Shown here piece by piece: positions 8,076 to 16,853 of a stretch of 64,000 nucleotides of DNA. The notes below the pieces were generated by a model. That model was not told the DNA's origin. It did not search any database and was given only the letters and a program-made list of their open reading frames with translations. The position numbers and the translations under genes are program-made. The stretch comes from Streptomyces griseomycini (GTDB lineage: Bacteria; Actinomycetota; Actinomycetes; Streptomycetales; Streptomycetaceae): the NCBI RefSeq assembly GCF_014203535.1, contig NZ_JACHJI010000009.1, positions 289,921-353,920 on the forward strand, given 5' to 3'. Every line of letters begins with the position of its first letter. The first letter of the stretch is position 1.

Positions 8076-9416
8076 ATGACCGTCAACGACGATGTCCTGC
8101 TTGTCCACGGCGGAACCCCGCTGGAGGGCGAGATCCGTGTCCGCGGTGCGAAGAACCTCGTACCGAAGGCCATGGTCGCCGCGCTGCTGGGCAGCGCTCC
8201 GAGCCGCCTGCGCAACGTTCCGGACATTCGCGACGTCCGCGTCGTACGGGGTCTGCTGCAACTGCACGGCGTGACGGTCCGCCCGGGCGACGAGCCCGGC
8301 GAGCTGGTGCTCGACCCCACGCACGTGGAGAGCGCCAACGTCGCCGACATCGATGCCCACGCGGGTTCCTCGCGGATCCCGATCCTGTTCTGCGGCCCGC
8401 TGCTGCACCGGCTCGGGCACGCGTTCATCCCCGGTCTGGGCGGCTGCGACATCGGCGGCCGGCCCATCGACTTCCACTTCGACGTGCTGCGGCAGTTCGG
8501 CGCGACGATCGAGAAGCGGGCGGACGGCCAGTACCTGGAGGCCCCGCAGCGGCTGCGCGGCACGAAGATCCGGCTGCCGTACCCGTCCGTCGGCGCGACC
8601 GAGCAGGTGCTGCTGACGGCGGTGCTCGCCGAGGGCGTCACCGAGCTGTCCAACGCGGCGGTGGAGCCGGAGATCGAGGACCTGATCTGCGTCCTGCAGA
8701 AGATGGGCGCGATCATCGCGATGGACACCGACCGGACCATCCGCATCACCGGTGTGGACAAGCTCGGCGGCTACACCCACCGCGCCCTCCCGGACCGCCT
8801 GGAGGCCGCCTCCTGGGCGTCCGCGGCGCTGGCCACCGAGGGCAACATCTACGTCCACGGCGCCCAGCAGCGGTCGATGATGACGTTCCTGAACACCTTC
8901 CGGAAGGTGGGCGGCGCCTTCGAGATCGACGACGAGGGCATCCGCTTCTGGCACCCCGGCGGCCAGCTGAAGTCCATCGCGCTGGAGACGGACGTCCACC
9001 CGGGCTTCCAGACCGACTGGCAGCAGCCGCTGGTGGTCGCCCTGACCCAGGCGACGGGCCTGTCGATCATCCACGAGACGGTCTACGAGTCCCGCCTCGG
9101 CTTCACCTCCGCGCTCAACCAGATGGGCGCCCACATCCAGCTCTACCGCGAGTGCCTGGGCGGCTCCGACTGCCGCTTCGGCCAGCGCAACTTCCTGCAC
9201 TCGGCGGTCGTCTCGGGCCCGACGAAGCTCCAGGGCGCGGATCTCGTCATCCCCGACCTGCGCGGCGGCTTCTCCTACCTCATCGCCGCCCTCGCCGCCC
9301 AGGGCACGTCCCGCGTCCACGGCATCGGCCTGATCAACCGCGGCTACGAGAACTTCATGGAGAAGCTGGCGGAGCTCGGCGCGAAGGCCGAACTCCCCGG
9401 CAAGGCCCTCGCCTGA
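8076..9416 (+). CDS. murA: UDP-N-acetylglucosamine 1-carboxyvinyltransferase
   Basis: 446 residues. MurA transfers enolpyruvate from PEP to UDP-GlcNAc, the first committed step of peptidoglycan synthesis in the cytosol. The substrate Lys-Asn pair is in RGAKNLVP near residue 27. The catalytic loop reads GLGGCDIGGRPIDFH with Cys at residue 124, so this copy has the fosfomycin-sensitive cysteine form rather than the aspartate form of mycobacteria. Streptomyces often carry two murA genes; this is the one beside yqgE and hup. The 3' end of the gene is repeated, in diverged form, about 135 nt downstream. Confidence 0.96.
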   Translation: MTVNDDVLLVHGGTPLEGEIRVRGAKNLVPKAMVAALLGSAPSRLRNVPDIRDVRVVRGLLQLHGVTVRPGDEPGELVLDPTHVESANVADIDAHAGSSRIPILFCGPLLHRLGHAFIPGLGGCDIGGRPIDFHFDVLRQFGATIEKRADGQYLEAPQRLRGTKIRLPYPSVGATEQVLLTAVLAEGVTELSNAAVEPEIEDLICVLQKMGAIIAMDTDRTIRITGVDKLGGYTHRALPDRLEAASWASAALATEGNIYVHGAQQRSMMTFLNTFRKVGGAFEIDDEGIRFWHPGGQLKSIALETDVHPGFQTDWQQPLVVALTQATGLSIIHETVYESRLGFTSALNQMGAHIQLYRECLGGSDCRFGQRNFLHSAVVSGPTKLQGADLVIPDLRGGFSYLIAALAAQGTSRVHGIGLINRGYENFMEKLAELGAKAELPGKALA

Positions 9417-9490
9417 CCCGGCCCCCACCACCCCGGCCGGGCAGCACCGCCCCCGGCCGGGGGTCCGGGGGTCACCCCGGGCGAGCACAG

Positions 9491-9545
9491 CACGGAGAAG
9501 CCGGCGGAGCCCGGCGCGAAGGCCGACCCCCCGGCAAGGCCCTCG
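9491..9545 (+). repeat. Diverged partial duplication of the murA 3' end
   Basis: These 55 nt align to the last codons of murA (9356-9411) with four or five substitutions, mostly T to C, and one single-base deletion. The copy starts 135 nt after the original and lies in the noncoding spacer before the terminator. It looks like a short tandem duplication that is now decaying. Confidence 0.75.
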
Positions 9546-9567
9546 GGCGAGCACGGCCGCGCACGTC

Positions 9568-9606
9568 GAAAGGGGCGGCCACCCTCATCGGGTGGCCGCC
9601 CCTTTC
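9568..9606. terminator. Bidirectional terminator between murA and hup
   Basis: A perfect 17-bp stem (9568-9584 with 9590-9606) and a 5-nt loop. GAAA and TTTC at the ends give a short T-run in both directions. It separates the convergent murA and HU genes. Confidence 0.9.
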
Positions 9607-9654
9607 GGTGTCACCGTGCCTCGTACGCCGTCCCGGGGCGTACGACGGGCAGGG

Positions 9655-9936
9655 TCACTTGCCCTTGGCGGCTTCCTTCAGCTTGGAGCCCGCGGAGACC
9701 TTCACGCTGTAGCCGGCCGGGATCTGGATCGGCTCACCGGTCTGCGGGTTGCGCGCGGTGCGAGCGGCACGGTGGGTGCGCTCGAAGGTCAGGAAGCCGG
9801 GGATGGTGACCTTCTCGTCGCCCTTGGAGACGATGTCGCCGACGACGTCGGCGAACGCGGCCAGCACGGCGTCGGCGTCCTTGCGGGTCACCTCGGCGCG
9901 GTCGGCCAGCGCGGCCACCAGCTCACTGCGGTTCAT
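9655..9936 (-). CDS. hup: HU-family nucleoid DNA-binding protein
   Basis: 93 residues, the short HU form without the lysine-rich histone-like tail (HupA type of Streptomyces). The dimerising helices occupy about 1-40, then the beta-arm region, with the conserved GFLTFE, RTARNPQTGE and IPA motifs; Pro in the arm is the intercalating residue. It bends and compacts DNA in the nucleoid. The ATG at 9936 has a GGGAG ribosome site. Monocistronic, ending at the terminator shared with murA. Confidence 0.95.
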   Translation of the reverse strand: MNRSELVAALADRAEVTRKDADAVLAAFADVVGDIVSKGDEKVTIPGFLTFERTHRAARTARNPQTGEPIQIPAGYSVKVSAGSKLKEAAKGK

Positions 9937-10312
9937 GTTGTTACTCCCGTGTTCTTCTTGCCGTTGAGGCGTGCCACGCGGCGGAGCCGCATGTCGGGCA
10001 CGGCGAAGCCGATGCTGCCAGGTTCCTCGGTGAGTCCCCGGACCCGGGTCCGTCGTCGGACCCTCGCGCCCAGAGACGCATCCTGCCTCCACCTGCGGCG
10101 GTAAAGCCAATCCGGCACCCGCAGGAGTCGTGAGAACACCCGAGGGAGTCACCCGGAGAACGCCACGGCCCCGATACGGTGACGCTCAGTCCGCTTCCGG
10201 CGACGGACCGCAGGGGCCCGCGCCCGGGCCTGGCCGCCACCCTAGAGGGACGCCAGGACCCACGGGTTCCACGACGCGCCGGTGCGAACCCCGGTCGTGG
10301 CGATCCTCACAG
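9937..10312. other. Spacer upstream of hup
   Basis: 376 nt without a supported gene. It should hold the hup promoter on the minus strand, but no convincing -35/-10 pair stands out. A short T-arm-like stretch near 10281-10295 is not part of a complete tRNA. Confidence 0.5.
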
Positions 10313-10340
10313 CACCGGGGACGGCCCGCCGTCCCCGGTG
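10313..10340 (-). terminator. Terminator of the malic enzyme gene
   Basis: A perfect 12-bp stem (10313-10324 with 10329-10340) and a 4-nt loop, 30 nt beyond the stop of the minus-strand malic enzyme gene. Confidence 0.85.
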
Positions 10341-10370
10341 TCCGGGAGGTTCCGGAGGACTCCGGAGGGC

Positions 10371-11780
10371 TTACGCCCCGGCCGCCTTGGCGGCGTCCCG
10401 CACCGCGCCGGCCACCGCGCCCGCGACCTTGTCGTTGAAGACGCTGGGGATGATGTAGTTCGGGTTCAGCTCGTCCTCGGTCACCACGTCGGCCAGCGCC
10501 TGCGCGGCGGCGAGCATCATCTCGGTGTTGACGGTGCGGGACTGGGCGTCCAGCAGGCCGCGGAAGACGCCGGGGAACACCAGCACGTTGTTGATCTGGT
10601 TGGGGAAGTCGGAGCGCCCGGTGGCCACGACGGCCGCCGTCCGGCGGGCGACCGCCGGGTCCACCTCGGGATCGGGGTTCGCGAGCGCGAACACGATCGC
10701 GCCCTCGGCCATCGCGGCCACGTCCTCGCCGTCCAGGACGTTCGGGGCGGAGACGCCGATGAAGACGTCCGCGCCGTGCACCGCCTCCTTCAGCGTGCCG
10801 GTCAGGCCCTCGGGGTTGGTGTTGTCGGCGATCCAGCGCAGGGCCGAACCGGGGGCGGCGTCGACCAGGTCGGCGCGGCCGGCGTGCACCACGCCGTGGA
10901 TGTCTGCCACGACGGCGTTCTTCACGCCCGCGGCGAGCAGCAGCTTGAGGATGGCCGTGCCGGCCGCGCCGGCACCGGACATGACGACGCGGACGTTCTC
11001 GATCCCCTTGCCGACGACCCGCAGGGCGTTGGTCAGGGCCGCCAGCACGACGATCGCCGTGCCGTGCTGGTCGTCGTGGAAGACGGGGATGTCGAGGGCC
11101 TCGCGCAGCCGGGCCTCGATCTCGAAGCAGCGGGGGGCGGAGATGTCCTCCAGGTTGATGCCGGCGAAGCCCGGGGCGATGGCCTTGACGATCTCGACGA
11201 TCGCGTCGGTGTCCTGGGTGTCCAGGCAGATCGGCCAGGCGTCGATGCCGGCGAACCGCTTGAACAGGGCCGCCTTGCCCTCCATCACCGGCAGCGCGGC
11301 CTTCGGGCCGATGTTGCCCAGGCCGAGGACGGCCGAGCCGTCCGTCACGACCGCGACGGAGTTGCGCTTGATGGTCAGGCGGCGGGCGTCCTCGGGGTTC
11401 TCCGCGATCGCCATGCAGACGCGGGCCACGCCCGGCGTGTAGACCATGGACAGGTCGTCACGGTTGCGGATGGGGTGCTTCGACGCCATCTCGATCTTGC
11501 CGCCGAGGTGCATCAGGAACGTACGGTCCGAGACCTTGCCCAGCGTGACGCCCTCGATGCCGCGCAGCTGCTCCACGATCTCGTCGGCGTGGGCGGTGGA
11601 GGTGGCCGCGATGGTGACGTCGATGCGGAGCCTCTCGTGGCCGGACGCCGTGACGTCGAGGCCGGTCACCGAGCCTCCGTGGGACTCGACGGCCGTGGTG
11701 AGCTGGGAGACCGCGGTTCCGCCGGCGGGCACCTCCAGCCGGATGGTCATCGAGTAGGAGACGCTGGGCGCCGTTGCCAT
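10371..11780 (-). CDS. Malic enzyme with N-terminal ACT domain
   Basis: 469 residues. About 1-85 form an ACT-like regulatory domain (YSMTIRLEVP near the start), followed by the malic enzyme catalytic domain (MVYTPGVARVC) and the NAD(P) domain (GAGAAGTAILKLLLAAGV). It oxidatively decarboxylates malate to pyruvate. Metal and substrate residues are visible in LEDISAPRCFEIE and FHDDQHGTA. The ACT domain suggests allosteric control by a small ligand. Coenzyme choice cannot be settled by eye. It lies downstream of a structured RNA/terminator element at 11977-12114, which might be an attenuator leader for this gene. Confidence 0.93.
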   Translation of the reverse strand: MATAPSVSYSMTIRLEVPAGGTAVSQLTTAVESHGGSVTGLDVTASGHERLRIDVTIAATSTAHADEIVEQLRGIEGVTLGKVSDRTFLMHLGGKIEMASKHPIRNRDDLSMVYTPGVARVCMAIAENPEDARRLTIKRNSVAVVTDGSAVLGLGNIGPKAALPVMEGKAALFKRFAGIDAWPICLDTQDTDAIVEIVKAIAPGFAGINLEDISAPRCFEIEARLREALDIPVFHDDQHGTAIVVLAALTNALRVVGKGIENVRVVMSGAGAAGTAILKLLLAAGVKNAVVADIHGVVHAGRADLVDAAPGSALRWIADNTNPEGLTGTLKEAVHGADVFIGVSAPNVLDGEDVAAMAEGAIVFALANPDPEVDPAVARRTAAVVATGRSDFPNQINNVLVFPGVFRGLLDAQSRTVNTEMMLAAAQALADVVTEDELNPNYIIPSVFNDKVAGAVAGAVRDAAKAAGA

Positions 11781-11976
11781 GGCCGACTTCCTCTGCTTTC
11801 ACCGTGTCGCTGCGTTGTGCCGTCCGATCGTCGCACCTACCGCCGAGTACGCGGTAGCCGCTTCGGATTGCGAACGTTTTGTTCGCGTCCGGAGCGGGCA
11901 TCTCCGGCACCTTTCGGAAAACTTATTCCACCATACGAGAGGAGGTGCGCCCCGGTGAAGAGGTCCGGACGACGAA

Positions 11977-12114
11977 AGAGGCCCACGTCACATCAGGTGA
12001 CGTGGGCCTCTCACACGCTGGGTGACACCGACCCGCCATGCTCGCCTCGCGGCAAGTGGTCGCTCGTAGCGACGAAGGTTGGGCCCGGGGGCTTGGATCG
12101 GGCCGGTGTCACGT
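11977..12114 (-). ncRNA. Candidate structured small RNA or leader RNA ending in a terminator
   Basis: On the minus strand a closed structure begins with a 14-nt arm (12113-12100) that pairs with 12035-12022, GTGACACCG against CGGTGTCAC plus further pairs, one of them G-U. It encloses about 65 nt with at least one internal hairpin (GTCGCT/AGCGAC, 12059-12073). About 10 nt later comes a 15-bp stem with a 5-nt loop (11977-11991 with 11997-12011) followed by TTTCG, a good intrinsic terminator. No ORF fits. It could be an independent sRNA, a processed 3' UTR of the helicase gene, or an attenuating leader of the malic enzyme gene 197 nt downstream. It resembles no riboswitch class that I can name. 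Confidence 0.55.
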
Positions 12115-12187
12115 CAAGGTTAACAAAGGATCCCGGCCGGCCATTCCCGTCCCGCGAGCGGTTCCTCCGCTCCCCCGCGCACCGGGG

Positions 12188-14485
12188 TCAGTCCCTCAGC
12201 AGGTCCGGCACCCCGGCCGCGTCCGGCTCGTCGCGCTCCTGCGAGACCACCGTCAGCCGCCGGGTGGCCCGGGTCAGGGCGACGTACAGGACGCGCAGCC
12301 CGGCCGGCGACTCGTCGGCGATCTCGGCCGGGGAGACGACGACCGTGGCGTCGTACTCCAGGCCCTTGGCCTCCAGGCTGCCGAGCGCCACGACGCGGTC
12401 GCCCAGCCCGTCGAGCCAGCGCCGGGCCTCCTCGCGGCGCTGCATGGCGACGACCACGCCGACCGTGCCGTCCACCCGCTCCAGCAGCCGCGCCGCCTCC
12501 GCGCGCACCGTCTCGCCCAGCGGTCCCTGCGCGACCTCGAAGCGCGGCTCGACGCCGGTGGAGCGCACCGCCCTCGGCGACCGGGAGCCGGGCATGGCGA
12601 GGGCGAGCACCTTCGACGCCAGCTCGGCGATCTCCGCCGGGTTGCGGTAGTTCACCGTGAGCTCGAAGCGGCGGCGCGGACGGGTGCCGAGCGCCTCGTC
12701 GCGGGCCTGGGCCGCCTCGTCGGGGTCGGACCAGGAGGACTGGGCCGGGTCGCCGACGACCGTCCAGGTCGCGTGCCGTCCGCGCCGGCCGACCATGCGC
12801 CACTGCATCGGGGTCAGGTCCTGGGCCTCGTCGACGATCACGTGGGCGTACTCGACGCGTTCCTGGGCGAGCCGCTCGGCCCGCTCGCGCTGCGACTCCT
12901 CGCGCACCGGCATCAGCTCCTCCAGGCCGGTGAGCTGGTCCAGCGGATCGATCTCGCGCTTCTTCCGGGGCCGGGCCGGGGTGCCGAGGATCGCCTGGAG
13001 CTCGTCGAGGAGCGCGATGTCGTGCACCGAGTGGCCGTCCCGCTGCAGCGAGCGGGCGACCCTGCGGACCTCGCCGGGGTTGAGCACGCGGCGGGACCAG
13101 CGGCCCAGGCGCTTCTCGTCCGCCATGGCGCCGAGGACGGCGGCCGGGGTCAGCTCGGGCCACCAGGCGTCGAGGAAGGCGAGGAAGGCGTCCTCGGAGG
13201 TGATGTCCTCGTCGAAGGAGGAACGCAGCTCGGCGGCGAGCTCCGGGTCGGTGTGCCGGTTCGCGGCGCCGGAGCGTTCCCACAGGGCGTCCAGCAGCAG
13301 CTTGCGGGCGCGGGGGCGCAGCAGGTTGACCGGGGCGGTGCCGCCGAGGGCGGCGCGGCGGACGTCCGCCAGCTCCCCGGCCTCGAGCTCCAGGCGGCGG
13401 CCGAAGGCGACGACCCGCAGCCGCTCCGGAGAATCGTTCAGCTCCAGCGCTCCGCGCGCGGCCTTCCGCAGCACCTTGAGCATGCGGGACGAGCCCTTGG
13501 CGCGGGCCACCGACGGGGAGTCGTACAGCGTGGCCTCGGCGCCCTCGACGAGCGAGCCGATGGCGCGGATGGCGACCTGGCCCTCCTCGCCGAGGGAGGG
13601 CAGCACGCCCTCGGTGTAGGCGACGAGCAGGGGCGTGGGCGAGACGATCAGGATGCCGCCCGCGTACCGGCGCCGGTCCTGGTAGAGCAGGTAGGCCGCC
13701 CGGTGCAGGGCGACGGCGGTCTTGCCGGTGCCGGGACCGCCCTCCACGTAGGTCACGGAGGCGGCGGGGGCGCGGATGACCAGGTCCTGCTCGGCCTGGA
13801 TGGAGGCCACGATGTCCCGCATGGTGTGGGTGCGGGCCCGGCCGAGCGCGGCCATCAGGGCGCCGTCGCCGATCACGGGCAGCTCGTGGCCGTCCAGGGA
13901 CGCCCTCAGCTCGGGGCGCATCAGGTCGTCCTCGACGCCGAGGACGCGGCGGCCCTTGGAGCGGATCACGCGGCGGCGCACGACCCGGCCGGGATCGACC
14001 GGGGTGGAGCGGTAGAAGGGCGCGGCGGCGGGGGCCCGCCAGTCGATGACCAGCGGGGCGTAGTCCTCGTCGAGGACGCCGATGCGGCCGATGTGCAGGG
14101 TCTCGGCGATGTCGGCGGTGTTGTCGGGGCGCACGGCGCCCTCGGCGGGCTCGACGGCGGTGTAGGCGCCGTCGGGGCCCTTCTTGCCGTCCTTGCCGAG
14201 CAGCAGGTCGATCCGGCCGAAGAGGAAGTCCTCGAACTCGTTGTTCAGCCGGTTGAGGTGGACGCCGGCCCGGAAGACCTGGGCGTCCCGCTCGGCGAGG
14301 GCGCCGGGCGTGCCGACCTGGCCGCGCCGGGCGGCGTCGCGCATGAGGAACTCGGCCTCGTGGATCTTCTCCTCGAGGCGCCGGTACACCCGGTCCAGGT
14401 GTTCCTGTTCGACGCGGATCTCCCGGTCGCGAACGGAGTCGTGAACCGGGTCGACCGCGGTTTCCTGTTGAGCCTGAGCGGCCAC
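12188..14485 (-). CDS. HelD-like superfamily 1 ATPase (RNA polymerase-associated helicase-like protein)
   Basis: 765 residues. The N-terminal part (about 15-90) is rich in charged heptads and likely forms the antiparallel coiled coil seen in HelD proteins. Walker A is GGPGTGKTAVALH near residue 250. The helicase motif VIVDEAQDL (Walker B) and the late motif LYVALTRATRRLTVV are present. HelD proteins bind RNA polymerase and use ATP to free it from DNA or rifamycins; that role is inferred from family resemblance, and a UvrD-like DNA helicase role cannot be excluded. GTG start at 14485 with AAGGGGG upstream. It is followed by the structured RNA and terminator at 11977-12114. Confidence 0.87.
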   Translation of the reverse strand: MAAQAQQETAVDPVHDSVRDREIRVEQEHLDRVYRRLEEKIHEAEFLMRDAARRGQVGTPGALAERDAQVFRAGVHLNRLNNEFEDFLFGRIDLLLGKDGKKGPDGAYTAVEPAEGAVRPDNTADIAETLHIGRIGVLDEDYAPLVIDWRAPAAAPFYRSTPVDPGRVVRRRVIRSKGRRVLGVEDDLMRPELRASLDGHELPVIGDGALMAALGRARTHTMRDIVASIQAEQDLVIRAPAASVTYVEGGPGTGKTAVALHRAAYLLYQDRRRYAGGILIVSPTPLLVAYTEGVLPSLGEEGQVAIRAIGSLVEGAEATLYDSPSVARAKGSSRMLKVLRKAARGALELNDSPERLRVVAFGRRLELEAGELADVRRAALGGTAPVNLLRPRARKLLLDALWERSGAANRHTDPELAAELRSSFDEDITSEDAFLAFLDAWWPELTPAAVLGAMADEKRLGRWSRRVLNPGEVRRVARSLQRDGHSVHDIALLDELQAILGTPARPRKKREIDPLDQLTGLEELMPVREESQRERAERLAQERVEYAHVIVDEAQDLTPMQWRMVGRRGRHATWTVVGDPAQSSWSDPDEAAQARDEALGTRPRRRFELTVNYRNPAEIAELASKVLALAMPGSRSPRAVRSTGVEPRFEVAQGPLGETVRAEAARLLERVDGTVGVVVAMQRREEARRWLDGLGDRVVALGSLEAKGLEYDATVVVSPAEIADESPAGLRVLYVALTRATRRLTVVSQERDEPDAAGVPDLLRD

Positions 14486-14545
14486 CGGGCCCCCTTCTGA
14501 CGTGCTGGGCAGCCGTCAACCGTACGCGAAGGGGGCCCCGGGAGG

Positions 14546-15385
14546 CTACGCGTCCACTTCCACCAGCAGCTTGCCGTCGAAGGTCATGACCTGGAAGTGG
14601 TCGATCTCGTTCGGCTCGAACGCGGCGCCGCCCTGGACGTACAGCGGCTGCTTGGCCTTGTCCGTCTTGGCGTCCGGCAGGCCGTAGCCCCAGTCCGGGA
14701 CGGACCAGGACGTGACGGTCTCCCGCTCGCCGTTCTTGCCGACGGCGATCAGCGAGCACTTCTGCGGGCCCGTGACGTTCTTCAGCTCCAGGACCGTCCC
14801 GGTGCCCCAGGCCTTCTCCTCCATCGCCACGGTCGCGGAGACCCTGGTGCCGGGGTCGGTGGCCGAGATCTTGTCGGAGGTGCGGTCGAAGGCCTCCTTG
14901 GCCGGGTTCGCCGCGAGGGTCTGGTTGGCGCCGCCGCCTCCGCCACCGCCGCCGCCGTCCCCGCCGGTGGTCGCCACGGCCACGAACGGCCCGCTGACGA
15001 TCAGCGCGCCCGCCGCGGCCACCATGTAGAAGTTGCGGCGGCGCTTGCGCGCGCGGCGCTCGGCGACCTCGTCGATCAGCTTCTCCACCACGCGCGGAGA
15101 GGGCTTGGCGGACAGCGACTCGCCGACGGCGGGCGTCCCGGCGCCGGGCAGGTCCGCGAGCGCGGCCAGCATCGGTTCCATGCCCGCGAGCTCGTCGAGC
15201 TGCTGGGCGCACCACTCACAGGTCGCCAGGTGCGCCTCGAAAGCGGTTGCTTCGGCGTCGTCGAGGATGCCGAGGGCGTAGGCGCCGACGGTCTCGTGTT
15301 CGTTCGGCACCGGTGATCCCTGCATGGCTCCAGACATACCCGTACCGCCCGTACCGAATCCCTGATTTCCCCCGTACACATTCAT
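14546..15385 (-). CDS. rsuA: ZAS-type anti-sigma factor with one membrane segment
   Basis: 279 residues. The N-terminal half contains the zinc-binding anti-sigma motif H-x3-C-x2-C (HLATCEWC), with an upstream His in the NEHETVGAYALG segment. A single membrane helix follows (YMVAAAGALIVSGPFVAVA), then a Gly-rich linker (nine glycines) and an extracytoplasmic domain of about 125 residues. The ATG overlaps the sigma gene stop by one base (TGATG); a GTG three bases earlier is an alternative. By family, the cytosolic part sequesters the sigma factor encoded just upstream and the outer domain senses an envelope signal. In position and architecture it corresponds to RsuA of S. coelicolor. Confidence 0.88.
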   Translation of the reverse strand: MNVYGGNQGFGTGGTGMSGAMQGSPVPNEHETVGAYALGILDDAEATAFEAHLATCEWCAQQLDELAGMEPMLAALADLPGAGTPAVGESLSAKPSPRVVEKLIDEVAERRARKRRRNFYMVAAAGALIVSGPFVAVATTGGDGGGGGGGGGANQTLAANPAKEAFDRTSDKISATDPGTRVSATVAMEEKAWGTGTVLELKNVTGPQKCSLIAVGKNGERETVTSWSVPDWGYGLPDAKTDKAKQPLYVQGGAAFEPNEIDHFQVMTFDGKLLVEVDA

Positions 15386-15963
15386 CACGCCGTCACCCCC
15401 CGCTCCTCCAGTGCCAGCTTCATCGAACGCAGGGCGTAGAACACCCTGGAGCGAACCGTGCCGCTGGGGATACCGAGCGTCTCGGCCGCCTCATTGACGG
15501 TACGCCCTTTGAAGTACGTCTCGACGAGCACCTCCCGGTGGGCAGGGGTCAGGTCGTCGAGCGCGTCCGACAGCGTCATCAACCACAGCGCCTTGTCGAT
15601 CTCGTCCTCCGCGGGGATGACCTCCAGCGGCGACGGATCGACCTCCTGCGGCCGGGCCTGCCGGCTGCGGTGGCCGTCGATGACGATGCGCCGGGCGACC
15701 GTCACCAGCCAGGGGCGTACCGAACCGGTCGCCCGATTGAGCTGACCGGCGTTCTTCCAGGCACGGATGAGCGTCTCCTGCACCACGTCCTCGGCGCGCT
15801 GCCGGTCTCCGGCGACCAGCCGCAGGACGTAGGCCAGCAAGGGTCCGGCGTGCTCGCGGTACAGCGCGCGCATCAGCTCCTCGTCGGGTTCCGAGGGCTG
15901 TGAGGGCATGCGATGTCGGGCCCTCGATGCACGGTCATTGGCCACGACGGAATCCTTGCGCAC
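15385..15963 (-). CDS. sigU: ECF-family RNA polymerase sigma factor
   Basis: About 192 residues. Region 2 (ALYREHAGPLLAYVLRLVAGD ... DVVQETLIRAWKN) and region 4 (LTPAHREVLVETYFKGRTVNEAAETLGIPSGTVRSRV) are intact and nothing else is present, so this is a minimal ECF sigma factor. The GTG at 15963 is chosen because GGAGG ends 5 nt upstream; a GTG at 15969 would lie inside that site. It is cotranscribed and translationally coupled with the membrane anti-sigma gene, implying release on an envelope signal. Position and partner match SigU of S. coelicolor. Confidence 0.9.
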   Translation of the reverse strand: MRKDSVVANDRASRARHRMPSQPSEPDEELMRALYREHAGPLLAYVLRLVAGDRQRAEDVVQETLIRAWKNAGQLNRATGSVRPWLVTVARRIVIDGHRSRQARPQEVDPSPLEVIPAEDEIDKALWLMTLSDALDDLTPAHREVLVETYFKGRTVNEAAETLGIPSGTVRSRVFYALRSMKLALEERGVTA

Positions 15964-16178
15964 GCCCACCTCCGATGTCCGGGGGGATCCCCAGCCGGTC
16001 GCTCGACAACCGGTACGGACACGGGGCGTTGGGTGTTCAAAGGGAGGCGGCGGTTTTCTTCGGGACGGCGTGACGACCGGGACACGACGTCACATTCCCC
16101 CCGCTCCCCCTTTACGTTTCCGCCACGACGACAAGGGCGGGCGCGCCGCCCGTGGAGCGCGGACGGCGGACGCGGTGT

Positions 16179-16192
16179 GAGTGACGTCACTC
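16179..16192. promoter_or_regulatory. Perfect 14-bp palindrome, possible operator
   Basis: GAGTGACGTCACTC is a perfect palindrome in the 296-nt spacer between the 5' side of the sigma gene and the 3' end of the CGNR gene. It is about 215 nt upstream of the sigma factor start. An operator is possible; no regulator is assigned. Confidence 0.35.
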
Positions 16193-16232
16193 GGGCGTCT
16201 CGTGGCGGGCGCGGTGCGGAGGCCGCCCGCGG

Positions 16233-16259
16233 GACGGCCGGGCCGGGGACCCGGCCGTC
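16233..16259 (-). terminator. Terminator of the CGNR gene
   Basis: A 10-bp perfect stem (16233-16242 with 16250-16259) and a 7-nt loop, directly abutting the TGA stop of the minus-strand gene. Confidence 0.7.
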
Positions 16260-16853
16260 TCAGGCCCGGGCGAGGGCGGCGCGGCGGCGGTGGCGGGCCA
16301 CGCGTTCGCGGTTGCCGCAGATCTCGCTGGAGCACCAGCGCCTCCTGCGGCCCCGGGAGGTGTCGAGGTACACGATCGGGCAGTTGTCGCCCTCGCACTG
16401 CCGCAGCCCGGCGCGCGCGACGGGGTCGGTGAGCAGGTCCACGGCGTCCCGCGCGACCGCCGCGAGCAACGCGGCGCGGCCGGGCGGGCCGTCGACGCGG
16501 CGCGTCAGCACCCCGTCGTCACCGGGGACCGCGCACAGGGCCGGGGGCGCCGCGCGGGCGAGGTCGTTGACCCGCGCGAGCGCGAGGTCGTACGAGGGGA
16601 CGCCGGGCGCCGCCCGGCCGCGCAGCAACGGGCCGAGCCTGCCGCGCAGTTCGCGGAAGGCCGGCAGCCACGAGGGGTCGGCGTGGGCCAGCGGGGTGCC
16701 CGGCGGGACGAGTCCCGATCCGGTGATCCAGGCGCGCAGCACCTCGACGGAGTCGAGCCGTTCCGCGGGATGCGTGGTCGCGAGGAGGTCCAGGCAGACC
16801 CGTCCGGTGTCGAACCGCAGCTCGTGGGGCGCCGTGGCCGTACCCAGTGCCAT
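16260..16853 (-). CDS. ABATE domain / CGNR zinc-finger protein, putative transcriptional regulator
   Basis: 197 residues. The N-terminal 130 residues match the ABATE (stress-induced, ligand-binding-like) domain. The C-terminal 45 residues form the CGNR zinc finger: C-x4-C in QCEGDNCPIVYLD, then RRRWCSSEICGNRERVARHR, with the CGNR signature exact. The finger is thought to bind DNA, so the protein is probably a small ligand-responsive regulator. ATG at 16853. It is separated from the HemD-like gene by about 150 nt in the same direction and has its own terminator. Confidence 0.87.
   Translation of the reverse strand: MALGTATAPHELRFDTGRVCLDLLATTHPAERLDSVEVLRAWITGSGLVPPGTPLAHADPSWLPAFRELRGRLGPLLRGRAAPGVPSYDLALARVNDLARAAPPALCAVPGDDGVLTRRVDGPPGRAALLAAVARDAVDLLTDPVARAGLRQCEGDNCPIVYLDTSRGRRRRWCSSEICGNRERVARHRRRAALARA

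Noticed and set aside
10261..10300. tRNA-like T-arm (GGTGCGAACCCC with pairing flanks)
   Set aside because: No matching acceptor, D or anticodon arms in the correct spacing; the surrounding sequence is an ordinary spacer.
12022..12114. Known riboswitch (SAM-IV, ydaO/c-di-AMP, cobalamin, TPP) in the helicase-malic enzyme spacer
   Set aside because: The conserved core sequences of these classes are not found on either strand; only the closing stem and terminator are supported.
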